Below are positions 8,657 through 16,785 of a stretch of 64,000 nt of DNA, in pieces. Origin of the DNA: UBA1413 sp037447215. GTDB taxonomy: Bacteria; Bacteroidota; Bacteroidia; Bacteroidales; Prolixibacteraceae. The stretch lies in contig JBBIHB010000004.1 in NCBI GenBank assembly GCA_037447215.1, positions 62,001 through 126,000 on the forward strand. Direction: 5' to 3'. How positions within the stretch are numbered: the stretch's first letter is position 1; every line of letters starts with the position of its first letter. The notes under the pieces were generated by a model. It was given only the letters and a program-made list of their open reading frames with translations. It was not told the origin of the DNA and did not search any database. Both the position numbers and the translations under genes were made by a program.

Positions 8657-9952
8657 ATGGCCGACGAATTAATAAAGTTCAATTTTTCCAAATCTACAGC
8701 ATCTATTATAAAAGTGATCGGTGTGGGAGGAGGAGGCTGCAATGCAGTTAACCACATGTACGAAGAGGGGATCAGGGATGTGGACTACATTGTTTGCAAC
8801 ACCGACGGACAAGCGCTCGAAAACAGTCCTGTTCCCGCAAAAATCCAGCTTGGGGTGACCCTTACTGAAGGACGGGGCGCTGGCAACAAACCCGAGATGG
8901 GCGAAGAGGCAGCGCTTGAGAATTATGATGACCTCAGAACGGTATTGGAGGACAACACCAAAATGCTGTTTATAACAGCCGGGATGGGAGGAGGAACAGG
9001 GACCGGCGCAGCGCCTGTTATAGCAAAACTTGCACGTGAGCTCGATATACTTACCATCGCAGTTGTAACAGTTCCTTCGCCAGCCGAAGGGAATAAACGC
9101 CATAATCAGGCTATCGAAGGCATTCATAAACTCAGCGAATACGTTGACAGTATGCTGATTGTAAGTAATCAGCGGCTTCACAGTATTTACGGGGAATTGC
9201 CAGCCCGGCAGGCTTTCAAGCTAGCGGATTCAGTTGTATTAACCGCTGTAAAAGGAGTAGCCGAAATTATTACACTGCATGGAAATATCAACATCGATTT
9301 CGCCGATGTTTATACCGTTATGCACGAAAGCAAAGTGTTTATAATGGGTACCGGAAAAGCATCGGGTGAAAACCGCGCAATGGATGCCGTAAAAACCGCT
9401 CTTCGATCACCATTGCTCGATAACCAGGAAATTAAAGGAACTAAAAACATTCTCCTCAACATCATTTCCGGAAATGAAGAAATTACCATTGGCGAAATAG
9501 GGGAAATAATAGAATACCTGCAAATAGAAGCCGGCCAGGAAGCCGATATCATATGGGGTAACGGATACGATGAAGCTTTAGGGGATCAGATCAGCGTAAC
9601 AATTTTGTGTACAGGATTCCGAAATGCTGCAACCTACCTCCCACAACCCGAAAAGAAAACCGAAGTGCACAACCTAAAAGAAGAGCCTGCCCTGAAAGAA
9701 GAACCCCGGGAAGTTATTCTCAGGAAAAAAGATGCACCACTTGTCCTCGAACTGGATATTGAACCTCTCTTTCCTGCCGAAAAAGAGCCTGTGGTTGATA
9801 GGTTTGCAAAAATTGAAGAAGAACCCAAACCAAAAAAGAAAAAACCAAAACCTGAAAAAGAGAGACGTTCTGAAGAAAATGAAGGGGGAATTGACAAATG
9901 GTTTATTAATCAGTTCTCCAAATTATTCGACGACGATGACCACAGTGTATAA
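8657..9952 (+). CDS. FtsZ paralogue 1 with atypical C-terminal tail
   Basis: This 431-residue tubulin-like GTPase is the first of two tandem ftsZ genes. The GTP-binding loops are intact: VGGGGCNAVNHM at 23-34, NTDGQAL at 48-54 and GGGTGTG at 111-117, with E144 and R148 of the ribose-contact loop. The T7 synergy loop NIDFADV (212-218) keeps both catalytic aspartates, so it should polymerise and hydrolyse GTP. Differences from its neighbour include VPSPAEGNKRH in place of the usual PF..EGKRR type. The tail from about 325 is highly charged, with a KPKKKKPKPEK basic block, and ends in a hydrophobic/acidic segment (WFINQFSKLFDDDD) rather than the usual FtsZ C-terminal peptide. The second gene looks like the orthologous FtsZ, so this one is probably a specialised paralogue. 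Confidence 0.93.
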   Translation: MADELIKFNFSKSTASIIKVIGVGGGGCNAVNHMYEEGIRDVDYIVCNTDGQALENSPVPAKIQLGVTLTEGRGAGNKPEMGEEAALENYDDLRTVLEDNTKMLFITAGMGGGTGTGAAPVIAKLARELDILTIAVVTVPSPAEGNKRHNQAIEGIHKLSEYVDSMLIVSNQRLHSIYGELPARQAFKLADSVVLTAVKGVAEIITLHGNINIDFADVYTVMHESKVFIMGTGKASGENRAMDAVKTALRSPLLDNQEIKGTKNILLNIISGNEEITIGEIGEIIEYLQIEAGQEADIIWGNGYDEALGDQISVTILCTGFRNAATYLPQPEKKTEVHNLKEEPALKEEPREVILRKKDAPLVLELDIEPLFPAEKEPVVDRFAKIEEEPKPKKKKPKPEKERRSEENEGGIDKWFINQFSKLFDDDDHSV

Positions 9953-9972
9953 ATTTGAAAATACTTAGATTT

Positions 9973-11388
9973 ATGACCAACGATATAGTAAACTTTCAGT
10001 TTGAAAAAAAACCTGGCTCAATTATTAAAGTGATTGGAGTTGGCGGAGGTGGTGGCAACGCTGTTAACCATATGTTCCGGCTTGGGATCAGGGATGTTGA
10101 TTTTGTGGTATGTAATACCGATTCACAAGCATTGGGCAACAGTCCGGTTCCATCAAAAGTCCACCTTGGAGCATCTCTAACAGAAGGAAGGGGCGCTGGG
10201 AACAAACCGGAAACCGGCCGCCAGGCTGCAACCGAAAATATCGACGACGTTAAAAAAGCACTCGAACCCAATACAAAAATGGTATTTATAACTGCCGGGA
10301 TGGGCGGCGGAACCGGGACCGGGGGCGCTCCTGTTATTGCAAAACTTTGTCGTGAACTGGGGTACCTCACCATCGGGATTGTTACCATACCTTTCCGAAA
10401 TGAAGGAAAACGCCGGATAAACCAGGCCATCGAAGGAATTCAGGAGATGGAACAATATGTGGATTCGTTGTTGGTCATCAACAATGAACGGATCCGGGAA
10501 ATGTACGGCGACTTTGCCATTTCACAGGCATTCGCCAAAGCCGACGACGTTTTGGCCACTGCAGCAAAAGGCATAGCCGAAATCATAACTGTCCCAGGAT
10601 ATATAAACGTCGATTTTGCCGATGTGGAAACAGTAATGCGCGATAGCGGTGTTGCAATAATGGGAACTGGACTTGCCACAGGCGAAAACCGCGCCCTGAA
10701 TGCCGTTGGACAGGCCCTGAACTCCCCTTTGCTGAACAATAACAACATAAAAGGAGCGCGAAATATACTGCTCAACGTGACCTCCGGAAATATTGAGGTT
10801 ACAATGGATGAGATCGGTGCCATAACCGACTTCATTCAAACCAAAGCTGGTTTTGAAGCAGATCTGATCTGGGGTAATGGAATGGATGATAGTTTAGGGG
10901 AACAGATTTCGGTTACCGTCATTGCTACAGGGTTCAGTACCAGCAGCATACCCGAAATTCTGAGTTCGAAAAAAAATGAAAAGCAAAAATTTGAGCTCAA
11001 CAGCCCTGTAAAACCTTCGCAAGAAGCCGGTTCGGCCAGGATAAGTGAACCACGAGATCAGAAACAGGCCACTGCCCCATCCTATCAGCGTGAGCCGATT
11101 CAAACGGTTAAACCTGAAAAACCATGGGAGTCGTTATACAATCCCCCGAAAGTTCCTGCTCCTGAATCGGTCACACGTCAGCAAATGAATATGGATTATG
11201 CCCGGATGAGTGAAGATGATGTGGAAAACCTGGAGAAAATCCCGGCTTATGTGCGTAAACAAATGCAGGCAACCCAACAGGGAAATATCAAACCTTCGGA
11301 GTATTCGAACTATTCGGTTTCGGCCGATCCTAAAAAAAAAATAATTTTCAGGGAAAATAATCCCTATCTACATAAAAACATAGATTAA
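9973..11388 (+). CDS. ftsZ: FtsZ, canonical cell-division GTPase
   Basis: This 471-residue FtsZ has all GTPase signatures: VGGGGGNAVNHM, NTDSQAL, GMGGGTGTGGAP, IPFRNEGKRR and the T7 loop NVDFADVETVM. After a disordered linker of about 140 residues it ends with IPAYVRKQM and then IIFRENNPYLHKNID, which resembles the C-terminal peptide I know from Bacteroidota FtsZ and should bind FtsA. ATG 9973 is preferred over an upstream TTG at 9955 because it puts the start about 15 residues before the first beta strand. It follows paralogue 1 after 20 bp, so both should be on one mRNA. Confidence 0.95.
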   Translation: MTNDIVNFQFEKKPGSIIKVIGVGGGGGNAVNHMFRLGIRDVDFVVCNTDSQALGNSPVPSKVHLGASLTEGRGAGNKPETGRQAATENIDDVKKALEPNTKMVFITAGMGGGTGTGGAPVIAKLCRELGYLTIGIVTIPFRNEGKRRINQAIEGIQEMEQYVDSLLVINNERIREMYGDFAISQAFAKADDVLATAAKGIAEIITVPGYINVDFADVETVMRDSGVAIMGTGLATGENRALNAVGQALNSPLLNNNNIKGARNILLNVTSGNIEVTMDEIGAITDFIQTKAGFEADLIWGNGMDDSLGEQISVTVIATGFSTSSIPEILSSKKNEKQKFELNSPVKPSQEAGSARISEPRDQKQATAPSYQREPIQTVKPEKPWESLYNPPKVPAPESVTRQQMNMDYARMSEDDVENLEKIPAYVRKQMQATQQGNIKPSEYSNYSVSADPKKKIIFRENNPYLHKNID

Positions 11389-11399
11389 CAAATGAGTAT

Positions 11400-11849
11400 A
11401 TGACACTTTTTGAAAGAATAAACGAAGACATAAAAGAGGCCATGAAGGCCCGAGAGAAAGTCAGGCTCGAAGCCTTGCGGAACCTGAAGAAACTGATGCT
11501 CGAAGAGCGTGCAGCCAAAGGGGCAGGATCTGAATTAACCGATAATGAATCATTGAAACTGATACAGAAACTGGTAAAGCAGGGAAAAGATTCAGCTGAT
11601 ATCTATCAGGAGCAAAACCGCCCGGAACTTGCCCTGCTTGAAATGGAGCAGGTTAATGCACTCGAAATTTATCTGCCTCAGCAAATGAGCGATGCCGAAC
11701 TGACATCAGCCATACGTGAAATAATTGCCAATACAGGTGCACAGTCCATCAAAGAAATGGGAAAGGTAATGGGTGTGGCATCCAAAGAATTGGCCGGGAA
11801 AGCCGACGGGAAAGAGATTGCTGCAAAAGTGAGAGAATTACTCGGTTAA
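11400..11849 (+). CDS. GatB/YqeY-domain protein
   Basis: This 149-residue cytoplasmic helical protein matches the YqeY family: MTLFERINEDIKEAMKARE start, a middle lysine-rich helix, IYLPQQMSDAEL, and the MGKVMGVASKELAGKADGK segment near the end. The family shares the tail domain of GatB, which contacts tRNA in the amidotransferase, but the role of stand-alone YqeY proteins is not firmly established. It lies 11 bp after ftsZ and is probably the last gene of the dcw transcript, since a gene-poor spacer follows. Confidence 0.9.
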   Translation: MTLFERINEDIKEAMKAREKVRLEALRNLKKLMLEERAAKGAGSELTDNESLKLIQKLVKQGKDSADIYQEQNRPELALLEMEQVNALEIYLPQQMSDAELTSAIREIIANTGAQSIKEMGKVMGVASKELAGKADGKEIAAKVRELLG

Positions 11850-11916
11850 TTAATCATTGCCTTGCTTTGAACAAATCCAGGGCTACACCTGGCACCGGAG
11901 GCAGCGGATCGAACCC

Positions 11917-12132
11917 TTAATCAGGTCCAAAAGAATATTCAGCAGGGCCTAACCTCAGATCAGATCCCATCATTTCGACCCAGATAATCACTTTGCCGGT
12001 TATTGCGGACTCCCCACCCATTATACCGCAAAGGTTGGTTTCAATAAGCCGTTCAATCTGATTCAACCGCTGATTAATGCGGATTGCTGTTACAAAATAG
12101 AAATGTTCCTCGTTGTACAAAGATGGAATCAT
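11917..12132 (-). pseudogene. Possible relic ORF, unidentified
   Basis: A 71-codon minus-strand frame starts MIPSLYNEEH, contains ETNLCGIMGGESAITGKV and ends at a stop. The same frame continues past that stop for about 20 more codons (GFDPLPPVPGVALDLFKARQ). The composition looks protein-like but I recognise no family. It may be the tail of a decayed gene in the roughly 700-bp spacer between the dcw cluster and the foldase gene, or it may be chance. Confidence 0.2.
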
Positions 12133-12328
12133 TGCACTTAAAAATTGTATTTTGGAGAACCATAAGACAGGACAAAGTGAAACAAAGAATTTACATAGAC
12201 TTTTCAGTTTTCAGTGGGCACTTTGACGATGAGTTCAAAGAACATACAATTCCTTTATGCCTTAGCCCCCGATAAATTGGAGAAAATCAACACAGGAGTA
12301 TAGGTTTACCGGATGTGTAAATTGAACT

Positions 12329-12505
12329 CTATCCGGTGATTTTTTTCATTCGATCTCCAAATTTTATACTCAACCCTACACAGAAAAACCAGTACTTTTT
12401 ATAGGCATCAAATCCCACATTGCAATTCTCATCAGGGATTTCAACCCCTTTCTGTACTTTCAGGTTTTTATATGAATAAGGTTTATTGTTGGGTTTATCG
12501 ATTAA
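12329..12505 (-). pseudogene. Possible C-terminal fragment of a membrane-barrel protein
   Basis: On the minus strand an open stretch without a start codon ends at TAG (12329-12331). It reads PYSYKNLKVQKGVEIP, then NCNVGFDAYKKYWFFCVGL and SIKFGDRMKKITG. Alternating aromatic and hydrophobic residues at the end resemble the last strand of an outer-membrane barrel protein. There is no room for the rest of a gene because a terminator and the foldase gene lie directly upstream, so it would be a relic. The remaining spacer (12133-12328) shows nothing I can name. Confidence 0.3.
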
Positions 12506-12534
12506 AAAAGCTGCCCAATAAATGAGCAGCTTTT
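12506..12534 (-). terminator. Rho-independent terminator after the foldase gene
   Basis: The arms AAAAGCTGC (12506-12514) and GCAGCTTTT (12526-12534) form a perfect 9-bp stem with an 11-base loop. On the minus strand it is followed by a T-run. It lies about 20 bp after the stop of the minus-strand foldase gene and closes the long minus-strand gene run. Confidence 0.75.
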
Positions 12535-12555
12535 AAATTCCAAAAAATTATTGGA

Positions 12556-14679
12556 TTAAAAGAATTTATTCCTTTTATCAACCACTTCAACTGCATCACG
12601 GTGTGCTTCGTAAGCCTGATATGTAGCCCTGAAACCAATTGCCTGCAGCAATCTTGATCTTTCACCATCCACATCAAATTCGCCAGCATCTTCCACATTG
12701 TTGACTTTTGCCAGGAAAACGGAATTGTTACCTTTGATAGGAGCCGATATACTTCCAGGTTCCATTGCGGTCACAGTACCGATCACAACCGGTTCATTCC
12801 CTATCCCGGGCAAAGTCATCGATGAGAAATTGATATTTGAGGCAATGCTGACGCTTCCATCAATGGCCGTGGCTATTTCGTACATATCTTGTTTCCCTTC
12901 GGCAGCTTTCCTGATTTTGTCCACCAGGAATTCACCTTTTTTCTGCTTTCCAACAGCCAGATCAACCCGTGCTTTCACCGATTCAAACGGTGCAGTACCT
13001 TCGTCGGTAGCAGCTGTAAGAACCCCAACTACAAAACTGTCGCCAAGTTCGAAAATCGGCGAACCATCGTTTGTTTTCAGAAAAGAACCTACTTTAGCTT
13101 CGAATGCCGCCCGAACCAATGTTCTCGAAAACTCAAAGCCACCAACATTACGGTCGTTTTCGCTAACAACAGCCTGCCGTTTATTCAGGCCCTCGGCTTC
13201 AACAGCAGCATTGAATTTATCTTTGTTTGTATTTTCACTCACAAACTTGCTGGCCTGGGCATAAACCGACTGATAGGTAAGGGTACTTGGCGTAACTGTA
13301 CGCTCAAGTACTGCAACCTGCACCTGGCGGCTCAAGGCTCCCCTGCGGGTGGTCTGTACAATATGCAAACCGAATTGAGTGGGAACAATGGTAACTTCGT
13401 TGCCTTTGTTATTAAAGGCAGCATCCTCGAAAGGCTTCACCATCATCCCACGCCCAAACCAACCCAGGTCACCTCCATTGATGGCTGAACCCGTATCGGT
13501 TGAATATTGACGTGCCAGGGCTGCAAAGTCGCTCCCATTTTGGATCAACCCTTTCAGGCTATCGGCTAATGCCTGCGCCACTGTCATTTCTTCTGCCGAA
13601 TTAGCCTTTAAAAGTATATGGCGTGCTACAACCGAGTCGGGCATCATTTCAGAAGCATGAAGTTTGGCCAATTTGTAAGAATTGCTTTCAGAATATGGGC
13701 CGAAAACATCGTTCAATGCGGCTCCTTCATCAAAAATCCATGCTGAAAGATTCGCCGGAAGGCTTGATTGCTTATACCACACACCATCGAAACCTGTATC
13801 TGAATTTGAGTTGACAAACTGAACATTGTCAGTGGCACCGGAAAAATCGCTCCTGATATCGTTAATCCATTTTTCAGCAGCCGTGAAATCAGATGCCGCA
13901 GGAACCACATCAAAGGAGATATAATCAATGGTGCGTGTTTTTTCCTGCTTGAATTCGTCTTGGTTGGCAGCAAAATAATCCCTTAAGTCCTTATCGGTTA
14001 TGGTTATGTCGGCATCGGAAACTGAATTGTAGTTGAGTGCAATATATTCAAAACTGACGTTTCGGTTCCGGCCTTCGAGGCTGAACTGGGCTTCATCGTT
14101 AGTTACATATAAAGCTTTACTGATCAGGTTGTGGTATTTGGCCTGCAACCTTTCGTTCAATATCTGACGCTCAAGATAAAGCCAATAGTTCCTTTGTTCG
14201 GGACTTACCCCTACATCAAGGTTTTTGATAAAGTTAACCACTGCCGTACGCTCGAACTGCCCGGTATTGGGATTGGTAAAAATCTGCTGAACAATGGGAT
14301 GAATGTTATTTCCCTGAAGCATATCAAACATTTCATCCTTTGAAACACTAAGGCCTATCTTTTTATATACGTCGCCCATAATTTTTTCGCGTACCATTGT
14401 TTCCCAGGTCTGCTCGCGTACCTGTACCCAGGTATCTTCGGTCAATTGCGATTGTCCGGTATTTGAACGGTAAATTTCGGCCAATTCTTCGGTCTTACGC
14501 AGGAAATCGGGGTATTGAACAGATTCTCCTTTAATGGAGCCGATTTCCATTCTTCCGCGTGTAAAAATCGAAGAACCGGATTGAAATAAGTCGCCAAGAA
14601 TAAATGCTACGAGAGCAAGGCCAATAACTATGGCCACAAGTAACCCTCCCTGGGTCCTGATTTTCTGTAATGTTGCCAT
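12556..14679 (-). CDS. PpiD/SurA-type peptidyl-prolyl isomerase foldase
   Basis: This 707-residue envelope foldase has one N-terminal membrane anchor (residues about 14-33), a SurA_N-like helical chaperone region to about 230, and one parvulin domain at about 345-445 (VARHILLKA ... GGDLGWFGRGMMVKPFEDAAF ... QFGLHIVQ). A further helical C-terminal part follows. Members of this family help outer-membrane and periplasmic proteins fold after Sec export. Organisation and length resemble Bacteroidota PpiD-like proteins. It is the last gene of the minus-strand run containing lptC and an outer-membrane protein, which fits an envelope-assembly role. Confidence 0.88.
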   Translation of the reverse strand: MATLQKIRTQGGLLVAIVIGLALVAFILGDLFQSGSSIFTRGRMEIGSIKGESVQYPDFLRKTEELAEIYRSNTGQSQLTEDTWVQVREQTWETMVREKIMGDVYKKIGLSVSKDEMFDMLQGNNIHPIVQQIFTNPNTGQFERTAVVNFIKNLDVGVSPEQRNYWLYLERQILNERLQAKYHNLISKALYVTNDEAQFSLEGRNRNVSFEYIALNYNSVSDADITITDKDLRDYFAANQDEFKQEKTRTIDYISFDVVPAASDFTAAEKWINDIRSDFSGATDNVQFVNSNSDTGFDGVWYKQSSLPANLSAWIFDEGAALNDVFGPYSESNSYKLAKLHASEMMPDSVVARHILLKANSAEEMTVAQALADSLKGLIQNGSDFAALARQYSTDTGSAINGGDLGWFGRGMMVKPFEDAAFNNKGNEVTIVPTQFGLHIVQTTRRGALSRQVQVAVLERTVTPSTLTYQSVYAQASKFVSENTNKDKFNAAVEAEGLNKRQAVVSENDRNVGGFEFSRTLVRAAFEAKVGSFLKTNDGSPIFELGDSFVVGVLTAATDEGTAPFESVKARVDLAVGKQKKGEFLVDKIRKAAEGKQDMYEIATAIDGSVSIASNINFSSMTLPGIGNEPVVIGTVTAMEPGSISAPIKGNNSVFLAKVNNVEDAGEFDVDGERSRLLQAIGFRATYQAYEAHRDAVEVVDKRNKFF

Positions 14680-14850
14680 TGAAAAACTTCTATTATTTTG
14701 CTATTAAGGTTTCAAAAATTAAGGCACGAAGATAATAATTTTCAGTCTTATACCTTGATTACTATCTTTTTTTTGGATTTTTGATAATCGGGGTTAAAAC
14801 TCAGGCATGAATTAACTCACAAATAATTAAAGAAACAAAACCAAGAAGGG

Positions 14851-16113
14851 TTATGCCAGAATGGTCAGATAAACCAATTCAATCTTTGTGTTGCTGGCTT
14901 TCAATATTTTAAAACTAAAGTTATCGATACGGATAATGGTGTTTACTTTGGGAATACTTTCGTGATGATACAGGATAAAACCTGCCAGAGTTTCATATTC
15001 TTCAGACTCAGGAATTCCAATCTGATATTTTTCGTTGATCAGGTCAATGTCGAATCTACCTGAAAAGACATATTCCTTTTCGTTGATTTTCTTTTCTACG
15101 AAAGCGGTTGTGTCATGCTCGTCTTCAATTTCGCCAAATATTTCTTCGAGAATGTCTTCACTGGTAACCAATCCTGCAGTGCCTCCAAATTCATCCACAA
15201 CCAGGGCAATGCTTCGGTGTTCCCTGATAAACCTGCTGAGCAATTTATTTGCTGCCATGGTTTCGGGAACAATGAGTACATTTTTAAGGTAAGGCCTGAT
15301 GCTTTTCGCCTTCTGAAAAATAGCCGACGAATGCACATACCCGATTATGTTATCGAAATTATCTTCAAATATCAGAATACGCGAATAACCCGTACCTACA
15401 AATTTTTGTCTGAGGGTTTCAATATCGGTATTTACATCGAGCATGGCCAGTTCGTTCCTTGGCACCATAATTTCGCGTAATTTCACCTTCGAAAAATCGA
15501 GGGCATTCCTGAAAAGCTTTACTTCCTTTTCTACCTCTTTACCCGCCTTTGGCTGCTGTTGTTCGGCTTCGTTGATAAAATGATCCAGATCAACCCGTCC
15601 GAATACACGGCTTTCAGCCTCAGGTGTTTCGGCTTTGCTCAGAAACCGGCGGAGCAATATATGGATCAGCAACATAGTTAATCGGGTTATGGGATAAAAA
15701 ACTATATAAAAAAAAGCCAAAGGAACAGCAAAGAGATTAAGAAGTGAATTGGGAAACAACCTGAATAGTGTTTTGGGGAGAAATTCGGCCAGCAAAAGGA
15801 TTATAAGCGTTGACGAAATTGTCTGTACCAAAAAGATCAGTGTGGTGGAACTCATATAATCCTGCAAAACGGGTTCAAGAAGTTTGGCAAAAGCAATACC
15901 GTAAATCACAAGAGCAATATTGTTACCTACGAGCATGGTGGCAATATATTCGCCCGATTTCCGTGTAACCATTTTTAGTATCCCGGAATTAAATGGCGAC
16001 GATTGCTTGTCCATTTCAAGTCTGAGCTTATTGGCCGAAATATATGCAATCTCCATCCCTGAAAAGAATGCTGAAAACAGTATGGTAATCAATATGATGA
16101 ATACTAAGTACAT
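14851..16113 (-). CDS. CNNM/CorC-type membrane protein with CBS pair
   Basis: This 420-residue protein has an N-terminal DUF21 (CNNM) transmembrane domain with about four segments (residues 1-160), a CBS pair (about 200-330: REIMVPRNELAMLD ... VDEFGGTAGLVTSEDILEEIFGEI) and a C-terminal CorC_HlyC domain. Family members are linked to Mg2+ or Co2+ efflux; the Bacteroidota GldE protein has the same layout. No gldD neighbour is visible, so I do not assign GldE. It lies between lptC and the foldase on the same strand. Confidence 0.87.
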   Translation of the reverse strand: MYLVFIILITILFSAFFSGMEIAYISANKLRLEMDKQSSPFNSGILKMVTRKSGEYIATMLVGNNIALVIYGIAFAKLLEPVLQDYMSSTTLIFLVQTISSTLIILLLAEFLPKTLFRLFPNSLLNLFAVPLAFFYIVFYPITRLTMLLIHILLRRFLSKAETPEAESRVFGRVDLDHFINEAEQQQPKAGKEVEKEVKLFRNALDFSKVKLREIMVPRNELAMLDVNTDIETLRQKFVGTGYSRILIFEDNFDNIIGYVHSSAIFQKAKSIRPYLKNVLIVPETMAANKLLSRFIREHRSIALVVDEFGGTAGLVTSEDILEEIFGEIEDEHDTTAFVEKKINEKEYVFSGRFDIDLINEKYQIGIPESEEYETLAGFILYHHESIPKVNTIIRIDNFSFKILKASNTKIELVYLTILA

Positions 16114-16122
16114 AAACTATTT

Positions 16123-16785
16123 TCAGGGCTGAATATCCATGGGACTTAACGTCCTTTCCTCAATAAACAATGAATCAGGGTTTTCTACCGGTTGCCTGTT
16201 CACCTGTACATAGATAGTTCCCCTTGGATTCTTGATCCGCCAGCTTTCCATACTCTGATCCGATTCAAAACCTATTCCTGTAATAATCTGATCAGGCCTC
16301 ACTATTCTTACATATTGCTCCGAATAAATTTTCTCTTCCTGTTCGTCCAATATCAATTGCTCCGTTTTCAGGGTATCCCCAATAGCGTTTACGGCCACCA
16401 CATCGTTTTTGGCTTCCCACTTTTTTTCTCGGATAAACCTTTTTGCATAACGTGCCGAAATGCTCGAAACCACCCGCCGGTTATTATCATATTTTACCAG
16501 ATAAAGGCCTTGTGGAAATTCGTCGAATGGCTCATTATCGGTTTCAAAACGTTTTAGTTCAGGGGCTTTCATATAAAATCTGACTATTCCTGAATCGGTA
16601 AAGGTAGTTTCATAGTTGACTATGTGTATTGAAGGTAAAGTTTCAGGTGAGCTGAATGCCTTGATTACTTCAATATCGTTGGTACAGCCGTAAAAAAGGA
16701 ATGCAGCCCCGCAAACCAGAGCTGCAAATCTTAATTTTTGATATAATTTACAAGTATGATTAAAACCGTGCCTTTGTGGATTCAT
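16123..16785 (-). CDS. lptC: LptC-like LPS export lipoprotein
   Basis: This 220-residue protein has a hydrophobic N-terminal segment ending in a lipobox-like FLFYGC (cysteine at about residue 34) and then a beta-rich LptC/OstA-type domain (FTDSGIVRFYMKAPELKRF ... ANDVVAVNAIGDTLKTEQL). LptC joins the LptBFG transporter to LptA in the periplasmic LPS bridge. A lipoprotein form is common for Bacteroidota LptC. The start overlaps the end of the upstream TPR gene by 26 bases, so the pair is probably translationally coupled. Confidence 0.85.
   Translation of the reverse strand: MNPQRHGFNHTCKLYQKLRFAALVCGAAFLFYGCTNDIEVIKAFSSPETLPSIHIVNYETTFTDSGIVRFYMKAPELKRFETDNEPFDEFPQGLYLVKYDNNRRVVSSISARYAKRFIREKKWEAKNDVVAVNAIGDTLKTEQLILDEQEEKIYSEQYVRIVRPDQIITGIGFESDQSMESWRIKNPRGTIYVQVNRQPVENPDSLFIEERTLSPMDIQP

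Noticed and set aside
8657..11388. Tandem ftsZ as a misassembled duplicate
   Set aside because: The two genes differ throughout and have unrelated tails, so they are real paralogues and not a repeated contig end.
12084..12275. 63-codon plus-strand frame after the yqeY gene
   Set aside because: No recognisable motif, odd composition, overlaps the possible minus-strand relic and has no promoter.
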